Both the position numbers and the translations under genes were made by a program. This document shows positions 50,571 to 60,591 of a DNA stretch of 64,000 nucleotides, one piece after another. The notes below the pieces were generated by a model. That model saw only the letters and a program-made list of their open reading frames with translations, made no database searches and was not told where the DNA came from. How positions within the stretch are numbered: position 1 is the first letter of the stretch; every line of letters begins with the position of its first letter. The stretch comes from Lodderomyces elongisporus (Eukaryota > Ascomycota > Pichiomycetes > Serinales > Debaryomycetaceae), in contig NC_083674.1 in the NCBI RefSeq assembly GCF_030384665.1, positions 558,001 through 622,000 of the forward strand, written 5' to 3'.

Positions 50571-51631
50571 GAAGAGAACGAAAAAGCTTTATAAAATGGG
50601 TTGAGGTTTGAACTCCGTTGATGTAGTTGAAAAGAAATTTTTCTGATTCCTCGGCTAATTGAAAATCGGACTTAAGTCTATCTTTGTACTCCGAGAGAGA
50701 GAGAGAGAAAGAAATATATACCCGTCTATTAGAACCAACTTTCTAGAGAAGAAAATTGCGAGAATGAGGCTAGACGCAAGAAATCAATCCAATACAAAAA
50801 ATGAAGAAGAAGAAGAAAAAAAAAAAAAAACAAAGAAAATAAAGAATATATAAAAATAAAATAAACGAAAGCAGAAAAAATAAAAAATAAAATGGATGGA
50901 AGATGGAAAAGAAGGACTTGATTACCGTGAATAAAATGAAATGGATTAAATTTGGAAACTTATAAAGACTGTGTAAACCATTTGTTGTTCTTCTTCTTCA
51001 TGTTCTTTTGGATATTTTGGAATAATTTGCAATATTTCTTCTTCTTCTTCTTCTTCTTCTTCTTCTTCTTCTTCTGCTGCTTTTTTTGTTTTCTATTTCT
51101 TTTATTTCTTTTTATTTTTTTTATTTTTTTTATTTTTTTTAATTTATACTAATGGACTATCCAAAGTTTCATGGAAGGGATTGATTTTAGTAAGCGTTAT
51201 ATTTTATGCTTATGGTGCAACGGGTAAAGTTATTGTCCATTTCCCTTTAAGACTAAACTTCAGTTCAGTAATGAGTGTTTAGATATATTCAACCAAACTA
51301 TATATAAAGGATGTTTGTTTCAATTTATTTCATCTTCCATTTCTTTCTATTTTTTTTTCGTTTTTTCTATCTTTCCATCTTTCTATCTTTCTTCTTCCTT
51401 TCCTCGAAAATTCAGTGCAACTTATTAATGTCAATTTTTATTATTGTTCCTTCTCGTCCAGCTGCTAGAGCAATCTAGACGTGATTTTGCGTACGGCGCT
51501 CTTTCCCATCACCACGGAAGCGTGATTCACAAACAATAGAAATCCACATGTACATGAAATAGAACAAAATGGCTTGCGTTCGTTAATCCATCTAGCAAAA
51601 TACTATCGCCCACTCAGTCCCGTTGCAAGAC

Positions 51632-51647
51632 CTATAAAAATATATAT
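51632..51647 (+). promoter_or_regulatory. TATA box for the ROD1-like gene
   Basis: CTATAAAAATATATAT, about 310 bp upstream of the arrestin ATG and downstream of the GC-richer patch at 51455-51545. The spacing is long but usual for yeast leaders with repeats. Confidence 0.5.
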
Positions 51648-51828
51648 GTTCAAGTTCATATTATCATATATGATATAAGCTAATTTTGTTCTTTTGTTTT
51701 TTTCGGTCTTTTTTTTTTTTTATTATTATTCCATCAAAACAACTTCACTAAATCATCGTTCATTATAAAGAAAAAAGGGACTTAATCGTGGCTCTCATTG
51801 AAGAGATATAATATCATTATTATTGTTA

Positions 51829-51900
51829 GTACTACTACTATTACTACTACTACTATTACTACTACTACTACTACTATTACTGTCACTGCCACTGCCACTG
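51829..51900. repeat. (ACT)n trinucleotide repeat in ROD1-like leader
   Basis: About 24 ACT/ATT/GCC-type triplets lie just upstream of the ATG at 51956. Confidence 0.9.
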
Positions 51901-51955
51901 TTGTTGTCATTGCCTTCAGACATCTTAGCAAGTAAATTACAATAACAGTCACAAG

Positions 51956-53995
51956 ATGTTCACCCAGCATTTGCAACTCGCATTGTTTGACATCAAACTT
52001 AGATCAAGCCACAAGAACTTACTATTAATCAAAGGAAATGAGTTTGATGTGGAAAACGTACTCCTTGACGGCAGTGTCAAGTTGTCACTAAAAGAGGATA
52101 TCCACATTAAAAAGATCACCTTGTCTTTAGTTGGTGAGTTTTATTACGAATACTTTCTGAAGGAAACCCATGACCAACAATTGGACCGTTTATGTGTCTT
52201 AAAGGCCGATTGGAACAACCTTTTGACCAACGATGAGGGCCAATTGGTGTTTGGAAATTATGGTGACAAGACATACCCCATGTACAAGATGAAAAAACAC
52301 GGAAGCGGTCTGGAAAGAGGTTCTGGGCAAAATTCAGGTGCCTCCACACCACGTCCGCAGTATCAACGCACAAAATCTACTCCAGTTTTCTCTTCACAAC
52401 CAGGTTCCTCAGCGTCGAAAGATAAGCTGAAAATCATCCAGATCCCAAAGTCAGGTATTGATGGGACTCCATACAAGAATTTGAAGGACTCGTCGAAGCA
52501 CTCGTTTCTTTTGCCAAAGGGCAATTATAGTCTTCCATTTCAAATATATCTTCCTGCAAATATTGCAGAAACTATTGAAGGCTTACCAATAGGAACATTA
52601 CTTTACCGATTGCAGTGCTCTATAGAAAGAGGCAGGTTTGAGAGATCGCACCTGGTCAGCAAACATATACGAATAGTGCGAACTTTACATCCACAAAACC
52701 TCAATCTTACCGATATGATTGACGTCAACAATACATGGGTTGGAAAATTACAATACTGCGTCAGTATGCCAAGAAAGGCAATAGCTATAGGGACAACAGT
52801 TCCAATACATTTGACAATAGTGCCTATTGCTAAAGGTCTAAGCTTGAAAGCTATGAATGCATGCATTGTGGAACACTATCACATTGAGGTGGACAATATA
52901 AGATCGCCAGAATTTGAAAGGTTATGCGGGAAACAACAATTGCACTTTCCCGACACTTCGACTTTACCATATGATAAATGGGTGATAAAGACTCATTTCA
53001 AGGTTCCCGAAAATTTAAAGCAAATCACTCAAAGTTGCGAAATCAAGAGTGGAATGATTGTAGTGAAACATAGACTAAGAGTCGCCATTCAACTTAAGAA
53101 TAAGGAGGGGCATACAAGCGAGTTGCGTGCTAATTTACCTGTATTTGTTTATTTAAGTGCCAACTTGGGTCATGTAATTGGTCGGCATTATGATGTTGAT
53201 AATCATCACGGTACATTTCAGCTTGACTATAAACGCGAAGATACGCTTTTTCACAAGCGTGATGTTTCTGCAGTTACAACGCCTGCAGTGTCAGATAATG
53301 AAGATAATGATGACAATGAAAACGAGGATGGAGGCGGTGAGAGTAACGGAGATGCAGAGGATGATGACTTGGATAGAGAACTGTCTGCACCACCTTTATA
53401 TGAGAAACACCAGTTTGACAAAATATACGATATGAACTTGCCACAAACGCCGCTTGAACAGCTCAGATCACAATCCGGTACCCCACTTGGATCAGCTGAA
53501 AACTCTATGGCTAACTTGGGGGATTATTTCGATTTGCCCATCAGACGCGAATCAGCATCGATGGCTGGAAAGAGCAAAAACAAGCACACGCCTTCAAAGT
53601 CTGTGGACTTTCTTCACATTCCTACTTATGACGAGGCTTTAGATGACGACGAAGATGATGACAAATATGCTGCTGATGGGTTTGCACCTACATACACCGA
53701 CGGTAGCGGCAGCGAAAGCGCAAGCGTGAAATCAGGATCAGCAACACCAATCAAGATTATGAATAATCCAAAAGCGAATAATAGCTTGTCGAGTTTTGGT
53801 TTCCACTTTAAGAGTAGCTCAGTGCCCCACTCAAGATCTACCTCTGGTATTAAATTGGATAAATTAGATAAATCAGATAAATCAAGTGGAAGTAGTACTG
53901 CTAATGGTACTAGAGCTGGGGGTGCAGGTGGTGCAGGTGAATTAGGGCAATCACCAAAACCACTGTCTGGGCACAGGTTTTTCAAGAAAAAATAA
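51956..53995 (+). CDS. ROD1: alpha-arrestin adaptor, Rod1/Rog3-like (ART4/ART7)
   Basis: Arrestin-related trafficking adaptors recruit the ubiquitin ligase Rsp5 to plasma-membrane transporters to trigger endocytosis. The 679-residue product has the N-terminal arrestin domain (LFDIKLRSSHKNLLLIKG, VLLDGSVKLSL, then HSFLLPKGNYSLPFQIYLP and EGLPIGTLLYRLQCSIER) and the C-terminal arrestin domain (KAIAIGTTVPIHLTIVPI, VKHRLRVAIQLKNKEGHTSE). An Rsp5-binding PPLY motif follows the acidic linker near residues 482-486, and IPTYDEA near 561 is a variant PY motif. These blocks match Rod1/Rog3 rather than other ARTs. It is shorter than S. cerevisiae Rod1 (837). The C-terminus is Ser/Gly-rich and probably phosphoregulated. 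Confidence 0.85.
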   Translation: MFTQHLQLALFDIKLRSSHKNLLLIKGNEFDVENVLLDGSVKLSLKEDIHIKKITLSLVGEFYYEYFLKETHDQQLDRLCVLKADWNNLLTNDEGQLVFGNYGDKTYPMYKMKKHGSGLERGSGQNSGASTPRPQYQRTKSTPVFSSQPGSSASKDKLKIIQIPKSGIDGTPYKNLKDSSKHSFLLPKGNYSLPFQIYLPANIAETIEGLPIGTLLYRLQCSIERGRFERSHLVSKHIRIVRTLHPQNLNLTDMIDVNNTWVGKLQYCVSMPRKAIAIGTTVPIHLTIVPIAKGLSLKAMNACIVEHYHIEVDNIRSPEFERLCGKQQLHFPDTSTLPYDKWVIKTHFKVPENLKQITQSCEIKSGMIVVKHRLRVAIQLKNKEGHTSELRANLPVFVYLSANLGHVIGRHYDVDNHHGTFQLDYKREDTLFHKRDVSAVTTPAVSDNEDNDDNENEDGGGESNGDAEDDDLDRELSAPPLYEKHQFDKIYDMNLPQTPLEQLRSQSGTPLGSAENSMANLGDYFDLPIRRESASMAGKSKNKHTPSKSVDFLHIPTYDEALDDDEDDDKYAADGFAPTYTDGSGSESASVKSGSATPIKIMNNPKANNSLSSFGFHFKSSSVPHSRSTSGIKLDKLDKSDKSSGSSTANGTRAGGAGGAGELGQSPKPLSGHRFFKKK

Positions 53996-54246
53996 TGGTA
54001 ATATAGATATATAGATAGACAGATTGAGAAATACAAATATATGTATATTGAACACAAAAGGACAAAGAAAAAGCAAAAAAAAAAAATTATAAAAAATTAA
54101 TAAATAAAAATAAAATACAAAAATAAAAACAGAACTAAATTAGAAACATACAAGCTACAGACAAATACATATATAGAGCTCAAATATTATATAGCTATAT
54201 CTTTCTTCTTTGACTAAAGTAGCAACAACGTACAGCATCATCAGAC

Positions 54247-55389
54247 ATGAATAGGAAAGATCCATTTGAAAACCGCGAACACCAGTTGCGGGCAAATATA
54301 AAACGAATGAGGAATGAGAAAAGACTCGTGACGCGACGACCGTTGCAAATCGTGAACCAACGCGAAAAGAAATCACTACGAAATCTACAAAGGGATGGAA
54401 ATGTAATTAGTGTTCGAAATAGATATGAAGAGAAAGAAAGAGAAAGAGAAAGTGTGAGAGATAGACTCAGAGACAGACATGTGAAGGTAAGTAATGGTAT
54501 CAAAAATTATACGAACACCAGAAGTTTACTTTACGAGTTGTCACGTCAAAAACCATCCGGACTGTTGGTGACTCATGCGGAGGAACAAAATCAAGCAAAT
54601 ACTACGAGTTTTGGCCTAGTCAAAAAAATTGTAAACAACACAACGGGGCCGAGTGATCTGAAGTATAAGTTAACCAACGAACTAGGAAAATATCATGATA
54701 AATATGATGCAATCAAACTCTTTAGCGGGCTTGTTCCACACCTCAATGAAACAAATCCAAAAAGCCAGCGAGAAATGAAGAGACTATCAAAGAAAAGACT
54801 ACAAATTAAGCAAGATCCTTTAGTGGAGAGTTTTAAAACAAAGTTTTCCCAGTTTATTGATTGGTTTAAACTTTACCGCTACCAGTACATAGTAGATCAT
54901 CATCAACATCATCATCATCAACTGCAACAACAACAACAACAACAACAACAACAACGCTTATTGGAAAAGAACAATTATGCCATTGGTATTCAAATTAGTA
55001 AAACACCCAGAAATAAACAAGAGCAGACGGGAGTAGAAACTGGTGGGAGTGTCAAGAAAAATTCAATCATTGCTTCCACTTTGAAAAGCAAATACACCAG
55101 ACCCGAGTATCGTACAAATACTCACAAGCATTTGGAGAAATCCTATGTGGTGAGCAGTATTGTTGATATTAACCCGTTTATGTGCTATGTTAACTTAACA
55201 AAAGTGAATGGTGATCAACAAGCAGACGTTCGAAAAGTTATTTTGCTCAAGGTATATGAATTGCAATTAAAGGTAGGTGACTCAATATGGTGGAACGGGA
55301 TGACCGAAGGTCGAAGTTTACATTCTATGAATTTGAGAGGTGAAGTAATAGAAGTCGTTCATAAATGGGAAGTAAGCAAACAACTTTAG
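54247..55389 (+). CDS. unrecognised protein with basic N-terminus and a possible C-terminal beta domain
   Basis: A 380-residue protein I do not recognise. Residues 1-80 are very basic and Arg/Glu-rich, probably helical or coiled coil (ENREHQLRANIKRMRNEKR, YEEKERERESVRDRLRDR). A His/Gln low-complexity tract lies at about 218-238. The last 90 residues look like an ordered beta-rich domain: SYVVSSIVDINPFMCYVNL, VRKVILLKVYELQLKVGDSIWW, then RGEVIEVVHKWEV. The alternating hydrophobics and the GDSIWW turn could suit an OB-like or SH3-like small beta barrel, but this is inference. The gene lies between the arrestin gene (251 bp upstream) and a small heat-shock-like gene. No introns or membrane segments are seen. 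Expression and orthology are unknown to me. Confidence 0.8.
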   Translation: MNRKDPFENREHQLRANIKRMRNEKRLVTRRPLQIVNQREKKSLRNLQRDGNVISVRNRYEEKERERESVRDRLRDRHVKVSNGIKNYTNTRSLLYELSRQKPSGLLVTHAEEQNQANTTSFGLVKKIVNNTTGPSDLKYKLTNELGKYHDKYDAIKLFSGLVPHLNETNPKSQREMKRLSKKRLQIKQDPLVESFKTKFSQFIDWFKLYRYQYIVDHHQHHHHQLQQQQQQQQQQRLLEKNNYAIGIQISKTPRNKQEQTGVETGGSVKKNSIIASTLKSKYTRPEYRTNTHKHLEKSYVVSSIVDINPFMCYVNLTKVNGDQQADVRKVILLKVYELQLKVGDSIWWNGMTEGRSLHSMNLRGEVIEVVHKWEVSKQL

Positions 55390-56061
55390 CAAAATTAACT
55401 TCTGCTGCGGTGTAGATGAAAGATTGATCGTTATGAACATATTTTTTACGCGGAAAATTCGGAAATCACAAAAGCTTTCAGTACTATGTCGCCAACATTG
55501 TTCCAAAGTTGTTTACCTTTGTCATTCAGCGCATAGAATGCATTCATTTTAAGATTAAATTGATGAACGGGCGGGAAGGGAGGAGGGGAAAGTAGAGAAA
55601 GGTACCATTGCTTTTACTATTTGCTTTGTTTTTTCTTTTTTCTTTTCCAGTTATGAATACTATTTCTTTTGGCTTTTTCTTTTGATCTTTTTTTTTTTTT
55701 GTTTTTTTGTTTGTTTGTTTGTTTGTTGGCTTTGGAAATGGAACTTGTTCGAACCTTGAATACATATATTGCACCTACCCGGAATTTGCAGCCATACTTT
55801 CTTTAATTTATACTAAACACATAAATTCATTCCTTGCTTTTCTTTCCACTTTCTGCTTTATTCATATATTCTCCTTTTTAACTTTTCAGCTTTTTCTTCA
55901 CTTCATCTGAATCAAGCGAGTTTGAGAAGCTATAAATACTCCGGTGATTCAATTGTAATAGTCATTTTTCCCCCCTCCCTTTTAGTTTCTCTTTTCGTTT
56001 ACAAGTGTTTGTCAATAAAGTTCTATAACTTTTGTTGTTAATTCCAATAATTATATTTACC
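55390..56061. other. intergenic: promoter of the small heat-shock-like gene
   Basis: 672 bp with a TTTG repeat at 55701-55728, T-rich runs and a TATAAATA box at 55931-55938. No other gene is seen. Confidence 0.6.
55931..55938 (+). promoter_or_regulatory. TATA box for the small heat-shock-like gene
   Basis: TATAAATA, 124 bp upstream of the ATG at 56062. TATA-containing promoters are typical of stress genes in yeast. Imperfect TTC/GAA triplets lie nearby but do not form a convincing heat-shock element. Confidence 0.5.
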
Positions 56062-56565
56062 ATGTTTAAACAAGTTTTGAAAAAAAACATTACTTCATTA
56101 AGATTTCGCTCCACTTTTGTGCCAAAAAGAACCAAATCCAATCTTACTTGGAGATATCCAAGAGGTGTTGCGAATTTTCCCCAAGACATTTTTGATCACG
56201 ATTGGTTTGCCGAGACAGACGCATCCATCTCAGACTACTTTAAAACCAAACAGACGCCAAAAGATTACATTTTAACTATTAAAGAGCCACATGCACAAAA
56301 TAAAGATGTTTCTGTTCACTTTTGCAAACCAGATAATGCATTATTGGTGACTATTTCCCAGAATTTGGATGAAAAGGGGAAGGATAGTGAGTCCCGTTTT
56401 GCTAGTGCTTTTACAAACAAGTACACATTTGATAAGCCTGTTGATTCACAAGAAATCAAAGCAGACCATGATGCAAAGAATGGAGAAATTATTATTACTG
56501 TTCCAAAAAAGAATGAAGATGATGATAGTATTATTAATGTTCCTTTTAATAACAAGAATGAATGA
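56062..56565 (+). CDS. small heat-shock-like protein with a possible mitochondrial presequence
   Basis: From the ATG at 56062 the product has 167 residues. The N-terminus MFKQVLKKNITSLRFRSTFVPKR is basic, amphipathic and Ser/Thr-bearing, as in mitochondrial presequences. The remainder resembles an alpha-crystallin fold: DYFKTKQTPKDYILTIKEP, VSVHFCKPDNALLVTISQNL, SRFASAFTNKYTF, and the terminal strands GEIIITVPKK followed by an I-x-V type tail (SIINVPF). C. albicans has a small heat-shock protein, Hsp21, of similar size; this could be its orthologue, but I cannot confirm it. The codons upstream in the same frame lack an ATG. Confidence 0.7.
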   Translation: MFKQVLKKNITSLRFRSTFVPKRTKSNLTWRYPRGVANFPQDIFDHDWFAETDASISDYFKTKQTPKDYILTIKEPHAQNKDVSVHFCKPDNALLVTISQNLDEKGKDSESRFASAFTNKYTFDKPVDSQEIKADHDAKNGEIIITVPKKNEDDDSIINVPFNNKNE

Positions 56566-57158
56566 ATCGGATCTTTGTCTTTACCGGTTTGTAGTACCAA
56601 ACCATTCTCAATCCCACTATCTTTTAGAAAATATTGGTTTTTATATAGCTCTTACTATAGTTATTGTCTAGAAGTTTTATTAAGATAGAAGCATCTATTC
56701 TATTCCATCTAAAGTCAATTGCTGCACACAATTGTTTCACAAAAACTATATAATACTTTCTACTAATCTATTTGCCACTTTTACACTACCTTATCTTTGT
56801 CTTTTTTTTTATCTTCACGTGAATCAGATTCTGAGGAATAAAGGCAAAAGAAAATTTGTCATCAGAAACAACTACTGAGAATAAGTGACCTAAAACCACC
56901 ACCTTCATCATCACCATCATCATCAACCATCATCATCATCATCATCCATCATCAATAACAACGACTACTAGCCCATCAACATCAACCATCACTACTCACC
57001 ATCTTTTCCTCTTAAGTCTTAATCACTTAGACTTAGTCATTACCACTTTACGTCGAGACGCCTTTCTCAAAAGCACTTTATTGTACCGTTAGTTCGAGTT
57101 TACGATAGCACATCCCCTTACACAATTTTTTTTTTCCAATAAGCACCAGCAAATTTCA
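56566..57158. other. intergenic: SUA7 promoter and leader
   Basis: 593 bp with a (CAT)n run at 56904-56954 in the likely leader and a palindromic TTCACGTGAA near 56815-56824. No gene is seen. Confidence 0.6.
56904..56954. repeat. (CAT)n triplet repeat upstream of SUA7
   Basis: Tandem CAT triplets with CAC/CAA interruptions, 205-255 nt before the SUA7 ATG. Confidence 0.9.
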
Positions 57159-58208
57159 ATGGCTACAACTGCATCATCTGCATCCAAGCTAGAGGCTTCC
57201 GAGTATGTGGGGCCAAATTTGAATGTCACATTGACATGTCCCGAATGTAAGATCTTTCCACCGGACTTGATTGAACGTTTTAGTGAAGGAGATATTGTAT
57301 GTGGTAGTTGTGGGTTGGTTTTGAGCGACCGAATGGTTGATACTAGGTCAGAATGGAGAACGTTTAGTAATGATGATCAAAACGGTGACGATCCTTCTCG
57401 TGTCGGAGATGCCGGCAATCCTTTATTGGACACTGAGGATTTGTCAACTATGATTTCATATGTGCCCGACAACACTAAAGCTGGCAGGGAACTTACTAGA
57501 GCCCAGCAGAAATCTTTGGTTGACAAGAAAGACAATGCATTAGCAGCTGCTTATGTGAAGATTTCTCAAATGTGTGATGGTTACCAGTTGCCCAAGATTG
57601 TGCAAGATGGTGCCAAGGAAGTTTACAAGATGGTTTATGAAGAAAAGTCATTGAGAGGTAAATCTCAGGAGTCTATTATGGCCGCTTCCATTTTCATTGG
57701 ATGCAGAAAAGCCAAAGTGGCTCGACTGTTTAAAGAGATTTGGGCATTGACTAATGTGCCAAAGAAGGAAATTGGCAAAGTTTTCCGGATCATGGATAGG
57801 ATAATCCAAGAAAACCATGCAGCTAATCCACAAACCGCGGCATACTATAGCCACGAGAATATACAAACTACTCAAACTTCTGCAGAGGATTTGATCAGAA
57901 GATTTTGTTCGCACCTTGGTCTTAACACGCAAGTGACAAATGCAGCCGAGCATATTGCGAGAAGAGCTAAGGAAGTTGGTGTCTTGGCAGGAAGATCACC
58001 TACTACCATCGCCGCAACTGTCATTTACATGGCGTGTATGGTGTTTGGAATCGATATGCCTCCATCAAAGATCTCTGATAAAACAGGTGTTAGTGATGGT
58101 ACCATCAAAACTTCACACAAGTATTTGTATGAAGCTAGGGACAAGTTGATTGATCCGTACTGGGTCGAGTCAGGCAAGGTGAAGTTGGAAAACGTTTCTA
58201 AATCATAG
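57159..58208 (+). CDS. SUA7: general transcription factor TFIIB (Sua7)
   Basis: TFIIB bridges TBP at the promoter and RNA polymerase II and sets the start site. The 349-residue product (S. cerevisiae Sua7 has 345) has the N-terminal zinc ribbon with C27, C30, C48 and C51, then the B-finger/reader and linker with RSEWRTFSNDDQ and GDAGNPLLD, followed by two cyclin repeats (about 120-225 and 230-340), including GRSPTTIAATVIYMA and the second-repeat DKTGVSDGTIKTSHKYLYE. The ATG at 57159 gives the standard short N-terminus. Confidence 0.97.
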   Translation: MATTASSASKLEASEYVGPNLNVTLTCPECKIFPPDLIERFSEGDIVCGSCGLVLSDRMVDTRSEWRTFSNDDQNGDDPSRVGDAGNPLLDTEDLSTMISYVPDNTKAGRELTRAQQKSLVDKKDNALAAAYVKISQMCDGYQLPKIVQDGAKEVYKMVYEEKSLRGKSQESIMAASIFIGCRKAKVARLFKEIWALTNVPKKEIGKVFRIMDRIIQENHAANPQTAAYYSHENIQTTQTSAEDLIRRFCSHLGLNTQVTNAAEHIARRAKEVGVLAGRSPTTIAATVIYMACMVFGIDMPPSKISDKTGVSDGTIKTSHKYLYEARDKLIDPYWVESGKVKLENVSKS

Positions 58209-58669
58209 TTTGTGTACATGTGTATCTAATTGTGCCTTTCGTTTTTGTATCTATTTTTATCTTCTTGCTTCTTTCTTTTTCATTTCTTTTCTTTTCATTT
58301 CTTTTCTTGTGTTTTTCTATCTTTTCAATTTTAATTTCCCATCTTATTTTTTTTTGACATGATTCTTGAAGTTGATTTATAAACACTTGTTGGGTTTGTA
58401 AGCATAGAAGGTGTTTGAGGTAGGTAGAACTTTCCTCGTATTCGTGCGTCAGGTTTGCAATCACTTGATTTTTTTTATTTTTTATTTATTTTTATTTTTA
58501 TTTTTATTTTTACTTTTTTTCTTTTGTATTTTGTCTTCAACTTATTCGATTTCTTTTCTTCTTTCCTTTTCTCCTTTTCTCATTTCCTCATTTCCTCCTT
58601 CTTTCGTTTTTGAATTTTCAGACAGGACTTGTTTTGTTGTGTTGCCACCCTTGTAATAATCCACATATA
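58209..58669. other. intergenic: SUA7 3' flank and COQ6 promoter/leader
   Basis: 461 bp with T-rich and TTTTTA repeats at 58270-58330 and 58470-58515. A pyrimidine tract ending TTTTCAG at 58620 could be a leader splice acceptor, but no branch point is convincing. Confidence 0.55.
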
Positions 58670-60157
58670 ATGTTTGTCAGATTTGTGCGATCCTTGGCAA
58701 CTCAAGCTACTCCCAAGTTACAGGATGTCACCATCATTGGCGGTGGACCCGCGGGACTCACTCTTCTTACGGCATTGAAAACTTCACCCAATTTGAAACA
58801 CTTGAAATGCACACTAGTTGAAGGTTTTTCTTTAGACAAAGTACGAGATTTCTATCTGGACCCACCAACAGACTATACAAACCGTATAGTTTCTTTGACG
58901 CCCAAGTCAATTGAGTTTATGAACAAGTTGGGAAGCTGGGACTATATACACGAAGACAGGGTGAAGGATTACGATGGAATAACCGCATATGACTCGCAAG
59001 ATGCGTCTGCAAGAATGCTGCTTGATATTACCTCAATTGGGCAAGATACTTTGGCTTCTATGTGCGAGGTTATTAATATCCAAAGTTCTCTCTTGGCGAG
59101 ATTGGAAGAGTTGAAACAAGTTGAGAGTGACGAGAGCAATACTGATGCGTCATCGGCGGGCTTTGACATTCTTGATGGCACTAAAGTTGTTGAAATCGTT
59201 AGCCCCGCAGAAACGTTAGTTGATTTGGAGAACCACGATTTAAATCAACCCGATCCTACGGTGGGGAATAGCAAGCTTGATTGGCCAGTGGTTAAACTTT
59301 CGAATGGTGAATCCATACAAACACGTTTGTTGATTGGTGCAGATGGATACAATTCACCGGTGAGGAAGTTTGCCGAAATAGAAAGTCGAGGATGGGCTTA
59401 TAACCGCTTTGGGGTGGTTGCATGTATTAAATTGCAATATGAAGATTTTAGGTCCGTGGGATGGCAGAGATTCCTCACTACTGGTCCTTTGGCAATTTTA
59501 CCTTTAACTGAAGATAATGCGACTATTGTATGGTCCAGCACCCCGCAATTGAGCGAGTTACTACTTAAAGTTAACGAGGCTATATTCCCCCACTTGGTGA
59601 CGGCAGGTATGGTGCTTGAGGAAGTTGACCTCAATTATATTTACAAAGTGTTGGAGAAAGACCCCAACGACTTTTCTGTTTTGAAGGAGATTGAGTGGAG
59701 ATTATCCAAATTCAAGGCAAGAGACTTGGAAGAAAACTATCCGTTGCCAGTGGTTGAACTTGTCCCCAATACAAGAGCCCGGTTCCCACTAAAAATGTCG
59801 CACGCAGACACATACATTGCTCCTCGAGTAGCATTGATTGGAGATGCAGCACACACTATACATCCACTTGCTGGACAAGGGTTGAACATGGGTCAAACTG
59901 ATGTTGCTGCATTAATTAATGCGTTAGAGAAGGGCGTAAGCAGAGGAATGGATATTGGGTCTACACTCGTGTTGGAGGAATATGTTGCAAATGCATGGCC
60001 AGGGAATCATGTGCTATTGGGCGCATGTGATAAGTTGCATAAAATTTTCTCAACAGACTTTTACCCTCTTGTAGTTGCCAGAGGATTGGGAATGAAAAGT
60101 TTAAATTACTTTGACGACGTGAAGGGAGTGATGATGAAGATGATTAGTGGTAGATAG
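58670..60157 (+). CDS. COQ6: ubiquinone biosynthesis monooxygenase Coq6
   Basis: FAD-dependent monooxygenase of the UbiH/Coq6 family that hydroxylates the ring C5 in coenzyme Q synthesis, on the matrix side of the inner membrane. From the ATG at 58670 the product has 495 residues. It has an N-terminal presequence (MFVRFVRSLATQATPK), the FAD-binding GGGPAGL near residues 24-30, the second FAD signature GDAAHTIHPLAGQGLNMG near 389-406, and the intermediate RFPLKMSHAD region. S. cerevisiae Coq6 has 479 residues. Upstream in-frame codons lack an ATG. Confidence 0.94.
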   Translation: MFVRFVRSLATQATPKLQDVTIIGGGPAGLTLLTALKTSPNLKHLKCTLVEGFSLDKVRDFYLDPPTDYTNRIVSLTPKSIEFMNKLGSWDYIHEDRVKDYDGITAYDSQDASARMLLDITSIGQDTLASMCEVINIQSSLLARLEELKQVESDESNTDASSAGFDILDGTKVVEIVSPAETLVDLENHDLNQPDPTVGNSKLDWPVVKLSNGESIQTRLLIGADGYNSPVRKFAEIESRGWAYNRFGVVACIKLQYEDFRSVGWQRFLTTGPLAILPLTEDNATIVWSSTPQLSELLLKVNEAIFPHLVTAGMVLEEVDLNYIYKVLEKDPNDFSVLKEIEWRLSKFKARDLEENYPLPVVELVPNTRARFPLKMSHADTYIAPRVALIGDAAHTIHPLAGQGLNMGQTDVAALINALEKGVSRGMDIGSTLVLEEYVANAWPGNHVLLGACDKLHKIFSTDFYPLVVARGLGMKSLNYFDDVKGVMMKMISGR

Positions 60158-60591
60158 AGAATCGTTTCAAGATCGCTTTCTTTATTCCATCTTTTTTCGA
60201 TTGTAAAACAAAGAGTTATGCAAATAGGTTTCATGTTTATAGGACTCAAAAATACAAAAAAAAAGAATAATTAATATCTCCATTTTTGTTCCCCCATTCC
60301 AATTCCAATTCCAATGATGATTTTGATTTTGATTTTGAATTCTAATGCCAGTTCTATTTCATTTCTATTTCATTTCTACTTCAATATTAATTTTATTTTT
60401 TATTTTTTATTTTTTATTTTTTATTTTTTATTTCATTTTGTCACTATGAATAATCCAAACTATTTGTTTGTTGTCCCCACAAAAGTTCGCAGCAATCGAT
60501 GTTTAGAGTTGAATGGAAATGAAGCACGATAATGAGATACATTGCAGTAAAGAGACAATGAAGAGCCATTAAAGACAAACGGAAATTGACA
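60158..60591. other. intergenic: COQ6 3' flank and TGL2 promoter
   Basis: 434 bp containing a 7-bp ATTTTTT tandem array at 60390-60433. No gene is supported. Confidence 0.6.
60390..60433. repeat. (ATTTTTT)n 7-bp tandem repeat
   Basis: About six units of a TTTTTTA heptamer in the TGL2-like promoter. Confidence 0.85.

Larger units (their letters stand above)
50423..51955. other. 1.5 kb divergent intergenic EHT1-like/ROD1-like
   Basis: Contains the 21-bp minisatellite, a GA tract near 50693-50712, a (TTC)n run at 51037-51075, a GC-richer patch at 51455-51545 with ACGGCGC and CCACGGAAGCGTG, a TATA box at 51632-51647 and an (ACT)n run at 51829-51900 in the arrestin leader. No other gene is supported. 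Confidence 0.6.

Noticed and set aside
50385..50594. plus-strand frame encoding Val-Glu repeats
   Set aside because: It is the translation of the 21-bp minisatellite and overlaps the start of the EHT1-like gene; it lacks a credible start and conservation.
58480..58620. Pyrimidine tract ending TTTTCAG as a COQ6 leader splice acceptor
   Set aside because: No convincing branch point; pyrimidine-rich leaders are common in this window.
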